Shown here in pieces: positions 48,606-61,300 of a stretch of 64,000 nucleotides of DNA (position 1 is the stretch's first letter; every line of letters starts with the position of its first letter). The DNA comes from Ahaetulla prasina (taxonomy: Eukaryota; Chordata; Lepidosauria; Squamata; Colubridae), in contig NC_080543.1 of assembly GCF_028640845.1 (NCBI RefSeq), positions 2,867,959 to 2,931,958 of the forward strand, read 5' to 3'. A model generated the notes under the pieces. It did not search any database and was not told the origin of the DNA. It saw nothing but the letters and a program-made list of their open reading frames with translations. The position numbers and the translations under genes were made by a program.

Positions 48606-48682
48606 CTCTGACAAGACGGTGGGCAATGGAGGGATTTACACTCCTTGGAGGCAGCTGGTCATTTGCATCCTTTTAGAGGGTC

Positions 48683-49205
48683 TGTTCTGTTTCCCTCCCC
48701 CTAATACTCCCAGCAAAGAGTCAGTCAGAGGCCTCCTTTTCTCCTTTTATTACATAGATACATGTCCTGGCCACGTCTACCCACCGGCCTGCCAAGTTTC
48801 TGGAGATAACGAGGAAATTATAGATAAGGCCAGAATTACTCACGAATAGATTCTTCCCTCCATTGAGACCGTTAGCTCGCGCCAATTCATTGCTTTGTCC
48901 AAGACAAAAAACCAGGAAGTCCCGCCTCCTATTTATAGTCTCTGCAGATGTCACTGCATGACAATTATGACTTGGCTTTGTCCCAACTCTTCCGCTGCTG
49001 CGCACGCCGATCACGTCTACGTAATCTTGCATCACTCCAAAACTGTTCTTGGGGCGTTGCAGGCTTTGCCGGCCCCATCTCCTCCCTTTGAGTGGGTGCC
49101 AGGGAGGGAAAGGGCTCAAGAGAAGCAGGGCTGGCCAGGTCTTCTCCCTCACTTTCTGAATCATCCGAGTCCAGGAGTCCGGGTCCAGGAACCTGGGTCA
49201 CAACA
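48683..49205 (-). mobile_element. Solo LTR, copy E (U3-ORF LTR family)
   Basis: 523 bp between perfect GGGTC duplications (48678-48682, 49206-49210), proving a recent-type insertion into the hammerhead-B element. The minus-strand U3 frame reads LLDSDDSESEGEDLASP, later EQFWSDARLRRRDRRAQQRK. The TATA region is less clear than in copies B-D. Confidence 0.9.
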
Positions 49206-49454
49206 GGGTCGTTGAGGCCACTTGGAGGTTTGTCTGTGTCCTCAGGGTCACCTGAGTGGTGCAAATGGTCCCTGTAGTCTGCAATTTTTTCCCCTCTGGA
49301 AATCCATTCCTCCTCCCACCCCATTCCAAGGGTCTTCATCCCAAATTATATAGCTCAAAGTCTGTAGAGATTCTCTGCCATCCAGGCCATGGTGGTACCA
49401 AAGGTGCTTTTTTCAGGAGGCAGCTGGATTTCTTTGGGTTTTTTTTTCTTTGAA

Positions 49455-49643
49455 GACGTTTTGCTTCTCATCCAAGAAGCTTCTTCAGCTCTGGAAGTGG
49501 TTCCAGAGTGCTTCTCCTCCAATAGCCTCAGCGACCCTCTAAAAGGATGCAAATGACCAGCTGCCTGCAAAGAATATCAATCCTTCCCTTCCCCACCGTC
49601 CACTCAGAGCTGAAGAAACTTCTTGGAGGAGAAGCGAAACGTC
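49455..49643. mobile_element. Short fold-back with outward hammerhead-B cores
   Basis: The left minus-strand copy (49455-49488) has AAAA instead of GAAA before CGUC, so it is likely dead. The right plus-strand copy (49610-49643) keeps CUGAAGA, GAAA and CGUC, with one mismatch at the base of helix II. The spacer is about 120 bp and matches the ends of the longer element. Confidence 0.6.
49610..49643 (+). ncRNA. Candidate hammerhead core, type B
   Basis: CUGAAGA, helix II ACUUCU against AGAAGC (5 of 6 pairs), GAAA, CGUC followed by UUC. About 330 bp upstream of the COA4 start codon and in the same strand, so it would lie in the COA4 5' intron. Confidence 0.5.
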
Positions 49644-49724
49644 TTCAAAAGAAAAAAACCCAGAAAGTCCAGTTGCCTCCTGAAAAAAGCACCTTTGGGA
49701 CATTTAAAGAAGTGTTGGGTTAGG

Positions 49725-49862
49725 GCAGGGGGTCTGCAAACTTGGCTCTTTTAAGACTTGTGGACTTCAACTCCCAGAGTTCCTCAGCCAGCTTTGCTGA
49801 AGTTGTGGAGTTGTGGAGTTGAAGTCCACAAGTCTTAAAAGAGCCAAGTTTGCAGACCCCTG
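49725..49862. mobile_element. Fold-back hAT-type MITE
   Basis: CAGGGGGTCTGCAAACTTGG to CAAGTTTGCAGACCCCTG with ~60-base arms. It ends about 110 bp before the COA4 ATG. Confidence 0.85.
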
Positions 49863-49972
49863 GGTCAGGGGGTTCCAGTCTCACTTGGCTCAAGTAGCTT
49901 CACATTGGTATGGATACCACAAGGATTTTTTTTGTTAAGCAGCGGGGTTCTCCTTTCCACAGATCTGCCAGG

Positions 49973-50227
49973 ATGTCCGGCCACAACTGGAGCCAGAAGA
50001 CACAAACGAGGGAGGAAGAGGAGGAGGAAGACCCTTTTGACCAGATGATCCAGCGGACGGGCTGTGCCACTTTCCACTACGCCGTGATGGAGTGCATGGC
50101 AGAACACCAGGACTGGCGCAAGTGCCAGGAGCAAGTGCAGAGTTTTCGGGCCTGCATGACGGAACATCAGAAGCAGAAAGCGGAAGAGGTCAAGCGGAGG
50201 CAGAAGCTGCACCAGACCGCCAGCTGA
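49973..50227 (+). CDS. COA4: COA4, cytochrome c oxidase assembly factor (twin CX9C)
   Basis: 84 codons in a single exon, ATG at 49973 in good context (ccaggATGt), stop TGA at 50225. A splice acceptor (tcctttccacag) ends at 49961, so the 5' UTR is spliced. The frame is open further upstream, but the acceptor places the real start here. MSGHNWSQK is followed by an acidic run, then DPFDQMIQRTGC. Two CX9C motifs are exact: C-ATFHYAVME-C and C-QEQVQSFRA-C, the hallmark of Mia40-imported intermembrane-space proteins. Human COA4 (CHCHD8) is about 87 residues. Known role: cytochrome c oxidase assembly. The basic C-terminus (VKRRQK) is typical. A possible variant signal AATAAG lies at about 50416. The neighbours match the mammalian order. 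Confidence 0.96.
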   Translation: MSGHNWSQKTQTREEEEEEDPFDQMIQRTGCATFHYAVMECMAEHQDWRKCQEQVQSFRACMTEHQKQKAEEVKRRQKLHQTAS

Positions 50228-50589
50228 CCGAAGGGAAGCAGGGGAGTCGCCTGCTGGACTCCAAAGCTTCGGAGCAATGCGAGCCCAGCAGGGCTGGCGC
50301 TGGACGAAGCCACCATCGGTTGAGAAATTTGGAAAGAGCTAAATTTTGTAGACAAAAGATGTGTCCACCCTCAGACCCGTTAATACAAAAATGGAGCGGC
50401 GTCCTTTTTTTGCTTTTAATAAGATAAATGGCGTATTCTTTTCGTTGTTGGTGTCGTTCATTGTTTGAGGTATTGGCGATGTTTTTCTAATCTGGGCAAA
50501 AATCTCGGAGCGAAAAAAAGCAACGGGCAAGCGTTGCTGTTTTTCACTTATGGTGGGGGGGCAGGGCACAGGTATTTAACATAATAACA

Positions 50590-50780
50590 GAGTTGGGACC
50601 TTGAGTGGTGCGGATTGCGCTCTCTGGGTGCAATGAGAATATATCTGCTGAACGTAACTCCGCACTGGCGACAGGGAAGGGCATCCGGCCAGTAAACACT
50701 CTTGTTAGCTCCATTCAGTTGCCCAGACTCCACCCCGCAAGGGATTATGAGGTCATTAAAAGGAGATGATGATGAACAGA
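50590..50780 (+). mobile_element. tRNA-derived SINE with GATGATGA tail
   Basis: 'ctctgggtgcaatgagaata', 'gcgacagggaagggcatccg', 'agttgcccagactccacccc', tail 'ggagatgatgatgaa'. 5' part shortened relative to 16.37 kb. Confidence 0.65.
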
Positions 50781-50799
50781 GTTGGAACCTTGGAGGTCT

Positions 50800-51175
50800 T
50801 CTAGTCCAACCCTCTGCTCAAGCAGGAGACCCAGCACCAAGTGCCCAAAGTGGAACACACACGCATTGCCACAGTGCCACAGACCCAAAGAACAGCTGGC
50901 TGGCACACACACATGCGTGTCTGCCAGCTGGTCTTCGTGCGTGCCAGAGCGCTAGAAAACCAAAGACCTGCTGGCCAGTGTGTGCATGCTGGTTTACAGG
51001 TTTCCGGTGCTCTGGCGCACGCAGAGACCAGATAGCGCACTGCAAACCAGAAGAGTAGCTGGCGACGGCTCACGTGCCCACGGAGAGGGCTCTGCATGGA
51101 ACCTCTGGCACGCATGCCATAGGTTCGCCATCGCGGCCCTTGACCATTGCAGACAAAGATTAGTTGTCCAATCTT
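50800..51175. repeat. Unclassified repeat, shared with 52.74-52.93 kb
   Basis: Short 'cacacgcattgcc', 'gccagctggtcttcgtgcg' and 'gcacgcagagaccag' motifs in alternating orientation. The stretch at 52740-52930 ('gcaggccagcacacacgtgc') is related. Probably a LINE 5' fragment; not identified. Confidence 0.35.
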
Positions 51176-51425
51176 CTTTAAAACCTCTAATGTTGGAGCA
51201 CAACGTCTGGTGGCAAGTCGTTCCACTTATCGATTGTTCTAACTGTCAGGAAATTTCTCCTTAGTTCTAAGTTGCTTCTCTCCTTGATCAGTTTCCACCC
51301 ATTGCTTCTTGTTCTACCTTCAGGTGCTTTGGAGAATAGCTTGACTCCCTCTTCTTTGTGGCAACCCCTAAGATATTGGAATACTGCTATCATGTCCCCC
51401 CCCCGTCCTTCTTTTCGTTAAACTA
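51175..51425 (-). mobile_element. CR1 LINE 3' fragment
   Basis: Minus frame [20 protein letters not shown] through LLTVRTIDKWNDLPP-type. A run of nine C at 51400 marks its end. Confidence 0.8.
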
Positions 51426-51651
51426 GATTTTCCAGGAAACCTTTGTATGATTTCCGTATTGACAGCAACAGGATTCCCATTTATAAAAGCAGCTGTTTCA
51501 AAGGGTTTTGCTTTTAACAGACGAGGTCAGGAAAAGGGCCCTTGCAAGCATCCCTCTCTCGTAGGTGGAAGTGAAATTCTGTCCCCTAATTTGCTGCTAG
51601 GGACAAATAATCATTCAGTGTCTGTATTGTACAGGGAATTGGGTTGCTATA

Positions 51652-51995
51652 CAGGCAGTCCTCAACCTACGGCCACAACTGAGCCCAAAAACTTCTGTTG
51701 TTAGGCGAAACATTTGTTAAAAGTGAGTTTTGCCTCATTTTACGACCTTTGCGGCCACCATGGTTAAGTGAATCATCACAGCTTTCCGTTTGATTTTGCT
51801 GGTCAGAAGGTCGCAAAACGGGGATCATGTGATCTTGGACACAGCAACGGCCGTAAGTATGAGTCAGTTGCCAAACTTCTAAACGTTGATCGTGTGATCA
51901 TGGAGATGCTAAAAAAGGAATAAGTGTTTTCCAGTGCTGTTGTAACTTTGAACGGTCACTAAATGAACTGTTGTAAGTCAAGGACTGTCTGTAAT
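51652..51995. mobile_element. CAGGTAGTCC MITE, full length
   Basis: TACAGGCAGTCCTCAACCTA at the left and CAAGGACTGTCTGTAA at the right. Outer TA on each side. Confidence 0.85.
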
Positions 51996-52095
51996 TGCTT
52001 CTAGACGCCGCAGTGTTATGTTTGTGCTGGAAACGACTGCTTGGAGAGCATCACAATACATAAAAGAGTTGCCACAGGTTGGATTTTCCATGCTT

Positions 52096-52101
52096 TTTAT
52101 T
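52096..52101 (-). terminator. MRPL48 polyadenylation signal
   Basis: AATAAA on the minus strand, about 290 bases past the stop. The 3' UTR between holds a decayed fold-back MITE. Confidence 0.5.
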
Positions 52102-52390
52102 TTTTTAAAGAATCGCATTTAAAAAGCATCTTTCGGGAGGTGCAAGCGGCCAGGTTGTGGTTGTAGGATGGGACAGTTATGGGACAGAACCAAGCTTGTT
52201 TGCGCTCTTTTTATGCTCCCCAGCCTGGCCCTCAAGTTTTTGTAGTTATGGGGAATTCTTTGAGTTGGAAGTCCACCCACGTCGACTGGCTGGAGAATTT
52301 GGGGAGTTGGAAGTCCACCTGTGCTGGCTGAGGAACCCCGGAAGGATGTCTCAGAAGGGATGAAAAGCGTAATCGACCACCGGCCCCGTC

Positions 52391-55300
52391 TCACTGCAGT
52401 CTGGCCCGAAGTTCATCCAGTTCTGGCCGGACCTTCAACCGAATTCTGAAATCTTCCTCCGTGTGCTGAAGGAAAGAAACAAGCCGGACGTTCAGATCTT
52501 AAAACAATGCAGAATTATGGTTGCTTGAGAAAAGCATCTTTCGGGAGGTTGAGAAAGTTGCAAAGCCTTCGTACCCGAGAAGTTTTCGCACATCTAAGCC
52601 AGGGGTCTCCCAACCTGGCAACTTTTAAGACTTGTGGACTTTTAACTCCCAGAATTCCTCAGCCGGCAAAGCTGAAGTCCCACAAGTCTTAAAAGGTGCC
52701 AAGTTTGGAGATCCCTGATCTAAGCCAACAGCTCCCAACTTTTGCAAGCTTGGCTCAGCATGGGAAGAGGGGAATTGGACCATGCGAGCAGCAGGCCAGC
52801 ACACACGTGCAAACATGCAGTCCTTGTGTGAGTGGCGGGCCAGCGCACAAATACGCAGCTCAGCGCGAGCGGCAAGTTGGTGCACACTTGTGCTCCAGCC
52901 AGCCACTTGTGCAATCCAATTCGGAATAGGCCACGGGCCCGGTAGTGAGCCGTGGCCCTGGGGTTTGGGAGACCCGACCGAAGTGTTTATCAGACCCTGA
53001 GGCTGGATTTGTGCATGACACTTGGCTAAAAAAATAAATGAATGAAACAATCTTATAACTCTAGCTTTTAACTTGGTTTATGTCGGGGGTTTATCAGAAT
53101 GCGGTCCGGAGAATTTGAGGGTTCCTTGAGAAATTAATGACGCTCCCTGAGGGGTTTGTTTATGCACACCTAATTTTATATCCTTCCAGCTTTCAAGCAC
53201 TGATGACATAACCTAGTCAGGTAATGAAACGTCTGAAAGAAAACAAGCAAGCTCAGAGAGCACCAAGAGAGCACCACAATCTTCTTTCTCCTCCTTCTCC
53301 TCCACAAACCCCACTCCCTTCTAGCACTGATGATGTTCCCTAGTTGGGTCATGAAACGTCTGCAAGAAAACCACCAAGCTCAGAGAGTACCAAGGACTCC
53401 ACAGTTGTTCTCCTCCTCCTCTTTTAAGTTATTGAGGTTAAAATTTATTGATTATTTTATTCTCAATTTAAATGTTTCAGTTAGAACTGACATACCTCTT
53501 TCACTAATAGATGGACTCCTTCGGGCAGGTTATTCTGAATAATTTCCAAGAAAATAGGACTAAAGGTGGCCGTCAGTTGTTTAATCTGGAGGAACGGAGA
53601 AGAATCATTTTTTCCAGAGGAAAAGAGAAAACAAATTACCAACGTTCGATGTATTACCGTGACCTATTGATTTATCTATTTTGTTTTATGCCGCCTGAAG
53701 ATTTCCCACACTGTTTCAAAAGATAAACTTGTACAAAAATTAACCTAAACCTAACCCACCAGAATGTCATAAAAATAATAAAACAATATATAGTCCTCGA
53801 CTGACTACCATTTGTTAAGTGACCACTGGAAGTTAAAACAGCCCTGAAAAAAAAAAAGCCTCGACTTGTGACGAGTCCTCACACTTATGGCCATATCACC
53901 ACGGTCATGGGATAAAAATTTGGGTGCTTGGCGATTTAGGACAGTTGCAATGTTTCCGGATTTGTGTGATAGCCGTTTGGGATCTTCCTAGTCCGCTTCC
54001 AATAAGCAAAGCAGATTCGCTTAAAGACCGTGTGATTCACTTAACAACACCCGGGATTCACTTAACAGTGGCAAAAAAGTCATATAAGTAAGTCAGTTGG
54101 GTACAACTTACTTAACAGCTATCAATATTTTTCTTTCTTTTTTCCCTTTTCCCTCCAACTTTTCATTTCCCTTTTCCTTCCCTTATTTTCCCGCAGTTTT
54201 CTTCTGTAGTTTTGTATTTTATATTATAAACTTAATAAAAAGGAAGGTCGCTAAAACTTTGAAATCGGGTCACAAGTAGCTTTTGGGGTGGGGTCGGCCA
54301 TAACTTCGAACCATCACTAATTAAGTCATTAAGCGAGGACCACCTGTAAAGATGCCCTCGATTTGCAGCTCTCAAACTGAGGTGGGGTCTCGTGTTTTTG
54401 GGGCGCTAACTCAGCCTTTCAAGAAAGACTCAATGCTCTCGCTATGCCGTCATTCAGCAGATTTCCAAGAAAAAGCTGCAGAACCGACAGCCATCCTGAC
54501 GTCGTACTTACAGGTAGTCCTTGGCTTCCATTTAGTGACCGTTCAAAGTTACGACAGAGCTGAAAAAAGTGACTTTTAACAATTTTTTTTTTACCACTGC
54601 AGCATCCCCATGATCACGCGATCAAAACTTCGGACGCTTGGCAGCTGGTTCCCATTTATGACAAGTCGCTGCGTCTGGCGTTACATGATCCACTCTTGCG
54701 ACCTTCTGACTAGCAAAGTTGACGGGGGAAGCCAGATTGGCTTAACGACCGTTTAGTTACTCACTAAACAACAGTGATTCATTTGAGAGCTCTCGCCAGG
54801 AAGGTCGTAAAACGGGGCAAGACTCGCTTAAAGACTGTCTCGCTTTTAGCGACAGGAATTTGGGGCTCCGTCAGTCGAGGACGGCCTGCATTTTGGAAAA
54901 CAAACCCAGAAAGGCAACCTACCTGAACGACACGCTGGTGGCTTGTAAGGTGGCCGTCCAGGCGCACTTTGCTGCCGTGTTCCCCGGTCAACACCAGCTC
55001 TGTGGTCTTAGTGGGCATAGCATAGCTGGGGAAAGAGCCAGCAGAGAGGGAGGCGGAAAGTATTATCTTGTCTCTCTTGACTGCATAACCATTAGTCGGA
55101 AATGGTATCTTATTAGTAGTGTCTTAGTATTAGTCGGCATGCAACGACATTTCATTTTAATATATGCCGAGTAGTGTACATTCAAAGGGACAATAAAGTT
55201 ACTATTCTATTCTATTCTATTCTTTTTTCTATTCTATTCTATTTTCTATTCTAGTCTATTCTTTTGTTTTTTCTATTCTATTTTATTCTGTTCTGTTCTA

Positions 55301-58300
55301 TTCTATTCCCTATTCTATATTCAATTCTAATCTTTATTCTGTTCTATTCTATTCTATTCTTTTTTCTATTCTAGTCTATTCTATTCTTTTTTCTATTCTA
55401 TTCTATTTTCTATTCTAGTCTATTCTTTTGTTTTTTCTATTCTATTTTATTCTGTTCTATTCTATTCTATTCTATTCTTTTGTTTTTTCTATTCTATTTT
55501 ATTCTGTTCTGTTCTATTCAGTTCTGTTCTATTCTTTTTTCTATTCTAGTCTATTCTATTCTTTTTTCTATTCTATTCTATTCTATTCTATTCTATACTA
55601 TTCTATTTTCTATTCTATTCTTTTGTTTTTTCTATTCTATTCTATTCTATTCTATTTTCTATTCTATTCTTTTGTTTTTTCTATTCTATTTTATTCTGTT
55701 CTGTTCTATTCTGTTCTGTTCTATTCTATTCCCTATTCTATATTCAATTCTAATTTTTATTCTGTTCTATTCTATTCTATTCTATTCTATTCTATTCTAT
55801 TCTATTCTATTTTCTATTCTATTCTTTTGTTTTTTCTATTCTATTTTATTCTGTTCTGTTCTATTCTGTTCTGTTCTATTCTATTCCCTATTCTATATTC
55901 ATTTCTAATTTTTATTCCTATTCTATTCTATTCTATTCTATTCTATTCTATTCTATTCTATTCTATTCTTCTCTTCTCTTCTCCACTCTATTCGGTTTCC
56001 TCCTTGAGCAGGGGGTTAGAATAGAACAGAGTAACAGAGTTGGAAGGGACCTTGGAGGCCTTCTAGTCCAACCCCCTGCCCAGTCAGCAAACCCTACACC
56101 ACTTCAGACAAATGGTTATCCAACATTTTCTTAAATTTTTCCAGTGTTGGAGCATTCACAACTTCTGCAGGCAAGTTGTTCCACTGATTAATTGTTTTAA
56201 CTGTCAGGAAATTTCTCCTTAGTTCTAAGTTGCTTCTCTCCTTGATTAGTTTCCACCCATTGCTTCTTGTTCTACCCTCAGGTGCTTCGGAGAACAGCTT
56301 GACTCCCTCTTCTTTGTGGCAGCCCCTGAGATATTGGAAGACTGCTATCATGTCTCCCCAAGTTCTTCTCTTCACTAGACTAGCCATGCCCAGTTCCTGC
56401 AACCGTTCTTCATATGTTTGAGCCTCCAGTCCCCTAATCATTTTGGTTGCTCTTCTCTGCATTCCTTCCAGAGTCTCAACATCTTTTTATATGCTTTGTT
56501 GCTTTTCCATAGCTTTATGTATATCGGTAAGAGCCTCTCTTGAATAGAGCATATACAAGACAAATAGGTTTCTGCCTTCTGAATCCCATCCAAATATTGG
56601 TCCAAAATATTTGGTGGAGGAAAAGCCATAAGGGAATGGAGCTCCCCACTCTCCACTACTTAGTGCAGAGGTCTTCAAACTTGGCAGTTTTAAGACTTGT
56701 GGATTTCAACTCCCAGAATTCTCTGTGAATTCTCTGTGAATTCTCCACAAGTCTTAAAGCTGCCAAATTTGAAGACCTCTGCCTTAGTGTATTCTTGGGT
56801 TCGAAGTGTGTGCGTATGTTGTGTTGGCTGAAGATCCTGAGCTTTTCCAATATTCTTGCAACGTCTGGGATAACAACGTTGCTTTGTTTATTGTTCTCTT
56901 TGTTGTCTGTTATGGAGCAGCTCCTGTAGGGACTTTTTTGAGATTTGATGAAGAATAATGGTTTGGAGACATCCTAAATCTCTTAATCTCAAAACCATTA
57001 TCCTTCATTAAATCTCAAAAAAGATATTAAGATAATCTCTTAATAGGGACGTTCAGTGGCTAAGAAGTTGAGCTTGTCGATCGAAAGGCCGGCAGTTCAG
57101 CGGTTCGAATCCCTAGTGCTGCCGTATAACGGGGTGAGCTCCCGTTCCTTGTCCCAGCTTCTGCCAACCTAGCAGTTCGAAAGCAGGTAAAAAATGCAGG
57201 TAGAAAAATAGGGACCACCTTTGGCGGGAAGGGAAGAGAGTTCCATGCGCCTTTGGCGTTGAGTCATGCCGGCCACATGACCACGGAGACGTCTTCGGAC
57301 AGCGCTGGCTCTTCGGCTTTGAAACGGAGATGAGCACCGCCCCCTAGAGTCGGGAACGACTAGCGCATATGTGCGAGGGGAACCTTTACCTTTAATCACT
57401 TAATAGATTATTTCAGTATATTTCACAATTTCTAAAATCAGAAGAAATTTCAAAAGAAAAGCTTGTGTGTTCGCTATTTATTAGGGCATTTCCTTACTAG
57501 GAGGTTGGCCCCGCAGCTAATTTTGCAAGGATTTCTTCATGGCAGGTAGCTTTCTCAGCTGCTCAGCTTCCGGCTACGTACGGTTGCTAAGTGAGTCTTA
57601 CCTTTCGACCACGTTGACGGACAGCTTGTTGCAGAGCCGATGGACATACTGAGCGTAGTGCTCGACCAGACAGACGTCATAGCCCGTCATCACGATGTTT
57701 AAGGTGCCATACTGGTGCTCTGTGCCAGGGTCGATCTCCTTCATCTCCACGTGATTCTTCCTTTTTGGAGGGGCCTGGAGAAAACGACAGCGTGGTTCAT
57801 TGGTGGTTCATTAAATTTATACAGGTAGTCCTCGACTTATCATAGTTCGTTATGCGCCGCGGTGGCGCAGTGGTGAGAGTGCAGTACTGCAGGCTCCTTC
57901 TGCTAACTGCCGGCTGCCTGCAATTTGGCAGTTCAAATCTCACCAGGCTCAAGGTTGACTCAGCCTTCCGTCCTTCCCAGGTGGGTAGAATGAGGGCCCA
58001 GATTGTTGGGGGGCAAGAGGCTGACTCTGTAAATTGCTTGGAGAGGGAGGGAAGGAAGGAAGGAAGGAAGGAGCTGTGGTGGCACAGTGATTAGAATGCA
58101 GTATTGCAGGTTAATTCACTGCTCACTGCCAGGAGTTCGATCCTGACCAGCTCAAGGTTGACTCAGCCTTCCGTCCTTCCCAGGTGGGTAGAATGAGGGC
58201 CCAGATTGTTGGGGGGCAAGAGGCTGACTCTGTAAACCGCTTAGAGCGGGCTGGAAAGGACTGCGAAGTGGTATACAAGTCTTAAGTGCTATTGCCCTTC

Positions 58301-61300
58301 CCTTTCCTTTCCTTTGTGGCGCAGTGGTTAGAGTGCTGTACTGCAGGCTCCTTCTGCTAACTGCCAGTTGCCTGCAATTTGGCAGTTCGAATCCCACCAG
58401 GCTCAAGGTAGACTCAGCCTACTATCCTTCCAAAATGGGTAAAATGAGGACCCAGATTGTTGGGGGCGATAGGCTGATTCTGTAAACCGCTTAGTGAGGG
58501 CTGGAAAGCATTGTAACATGGCAACAGACTCACTGAACCTCTGTCTTGCTTAGCAACAAAAAAATTTGGCTCGATTGTGGTTGTAAGTCCGGGACGACCT
58601 GTATGCTGCCCATCTCACTGTTTTAAGATCTGGAAGCTCTTGTCAAACTCTACTGATCTTTTCTTAGCTCAAAACTTAAGACTTATATGCAGAGTCACCA
58701 TCAGGACTCAAAAGTCTGAATTGACGTCTCTGCCTACGGGGATAGAATCTAATTCACAATCTACAGTTAGTCCTCAACTTACAACCACAATGGAGCCCAA
58801 AATTAGCCCGCTGCTAAGCAAGAGAGATGTTAAGTGAGCTTCGCTCCACTTGATGGCTTTGCTTGCCACAGTTGTTAAGCGAACCACTGCAGCTCTTCAG
58901 TGAGTAACACGGTTGCTAAGTAATTCTGATATCCTCTGTTGATTTTATTTGTCAGAAGGTCGCAAAAGAGGGTTGCATGGTCGCAAAAAGGGATCACATG
59001 ACCTCAGGATATTGGTCACAAATATGAGTCAGTTGCCAAGCATCTGAATTTTGATCATGAAAACCGTCATAAGTACATGCCAGTGGACAACAGTCTGAAT
59101 TCTGATCACGTGATCCTGGGGATGCTGCAACAGTTGTGTCAAAAAACGCCCTAAATCAGGAGTCTGGAAACTTGGCTCTTTTAAGGCTTGTGGACTTCAA
59201 CTCCCAGAGTTCCTCAGCCAGCTCTGCTCTAACTTTAAGGCTTGTGGACTTCAACTCCCAGAGTTCCTCAGCCAGCTCTGCTCTAACTTTAAGGCTTGTG
59301 GACTTCAACTCCCAGAATTCCTCAGCCAGCAAAGCTTTGCTGGCTGAGGAACTCTGGGAGTTGAAGCCCACAAGTCTTAAAAGAGCCAAGTTTGCAGACC
59401 CCCTGGCCTAAATCACTTTTCTCAGGGCTGTTGTAACTACGAACAATCCCTTAAAACGAATAGTTGTAAGCCGAGATCACTCTAATAAAAAGGAGAAGAA
59501 ATTCAACAACTCTGAAATGTCGATTGTTAAAATGCAAGAAATTTCAAATCCCTGCCATGGCTTTGCTGAGCGACCCACACGCAGGTAGCCCTCGACTTAC
59601 AACAGTTCGTTTAGTGACCGTTCAAAGTTCACAAGGCACGGGAAAAAAAGGGACTTGTGACCGTTTTTTCCACAGTTACGACCTTTGCAGGGTCACGCGA
59701 TCCAAATTCGAATGCTTGGCACCTGGTTCATATTTATGACGGTCGCAAGTGTCCCGGGGTCACGCCATCTCCCTTTTGCGACCTTCTGACAAACAAAATC
59801 AATGAGGGGAGCCGGATTCGCTTAACGACCGTGTGACTAACTTATCAACTGCCGTGATTCCCTTGACAACATTGGCAAGAAAGGTCACTAAATGGGGTAA
59901 AACTCACCGAGCAAAGCGTCTCGCTTAACCACGGACATTTTGGGCTCAATTGTGGTCATAAGTCGAGGACTGCCTGTAATAGCCCCCCCCCCACTTTCTA
60001 ATCCAGAGAATCCTCAGCTGATCGTCACGTCCCTCTAGAAATTTCTTTTTAAGAAGCGACATAATCAACAAAGCCCCTTTCTAGACCGGGATGCCCTATG
60101 CACGGTCACTCACGCTCTCGTGACGTCCCGTCTGGACTACTGCAATGCTCTCTACATGGGGCTCCCCTTGAGGGGCATCCGGAGGCTCCAGTTAGTTCAG
60201 AACGCGGCTGCGCGGGTGATAGAGGGAGCCCCTCGTGGCTCCTGTGTGACACCCCTCCTGCGCAGACTGCACTGGCTACCTGTGGCCTTCCGGGTGCGCT
60301 TCAAGGTGCTGGTGACAATCTTTAAAGCGCTCCATGGCATAGGGCCGGGCTATTTATGGGACCGCCTGCTGCTACCGAATACCTCTCACTGACCCGTGCG
60401 CTCTCACAGAGAGGGACTCCTCAGGGTGCCATCGGCTAGGCAGTGCCGGCTGGCGACGCCCAGGCAAAGGGCCTTCTCTGTGGGGGCTTCCACCCTCTGG
60501 AACGAACTTCCCCCAGGTCTTCGTCAGCTTCCTGACCTCCGAACCTTCCGCCGCAAGCTTAAAACACATCTATTTATCTGCGCAGGACTGGATTAGATTT
60601 TAAATTTATATTGGTTTTAAATGGTTTATTATGTATATTGTGATTTTAATAATTCGGCCATTTTTAATAAGTTTTTTAACTGTTGTTTTATTTTGTATTT
60701 ATATGTATATTTTTATTTTGGCTGTGAACCGCCCTGAGTCCCTAGGGAGATAGGGCGGTATAAAAATTCGAAAAATAAATAAATAAATAAATAAAAAGCG
60801 AAAGATTTCTAATGCTCACCTCCGGTGGGAGAAGATGTCTATACCGGCCGATACCATGAGTAGGCATGGATCTGTAGTCTCTTTGGAAACTCTGCTGCAG
60901 GCTGCCTTTAAAAGAGGAAATAAAAAAATAATAATAATACAGAAAACTTTGAAGGTTTAGACCAGAGGTTTTCAAAGTTGGCAGCTTTAAGACTTGTGGA
61001 CTTCAACTCCCAGAATTCTCTGCCTAAGCAGGACTAGAAGGCCTCCAAGGTCCCTTTCAACTCTGTTGTTGTTGTTGTTGTTGTTGTTAAGTCCACAAGT
61101 CTGAAAGCTGCCAAGTTTGGGGACCCCTGGTCTAGATCATACCTGGGCCTTATCCAGCCCTTTGGCTGTTCCTGTCCGGTCTGAATGAGGTCAATTGGAA
61201 ATTAAAAATCAAAAGAGGGCTATGAAAATATTTACAGACCAGGGGTGAAATCCAGCAGGTTCTGAAGAACTGGTAGCAGAAATTTTGAGTAGTTTGGAGA

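Larger units (their letters stand above)
48490..49350. mobile_element. Hammerhead-B repeat interrupted by LTR copy E
   Basis: Left part 48490-48682 ('aggaggcaattggactttct', hammerhead, 'tcatttgcatccttttagag'); right part from 49206 ('ggtcgttgaggccacttgga', 'ggtcacctgagtggtgcaaa'). Together they match the fold-back at 17.19-17.97 kb. Confidence 0.75.
53170..53440 (+). repeat. Two tandem hammerhead-C repeats
   Basis: Units with CUGAUGA boxes at 53200 and 53327 (127 bp apart) and the same flanks as the array at 31.6 kb ('caccaagctcagagagtacc', 'acaaaccccactcccttcta'). In MRPL48, antisense to the gene, just 3' of exon 5 in gene order. Confidence 0.75.

Noticed and set aside
55428..56024. 198-codon frame of Phe/Tyr/Ser/Ile/Leu
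   Set aside because: Pure translation of the ATTCT array (period 5, all frames open).
57060..57115. True tRNA gene
   Set aside because: A and B boxes are present, but the sequence continues into a SINE body with a Bov-B-like 3' end; no cloverleaf acceptor pairing was seen.
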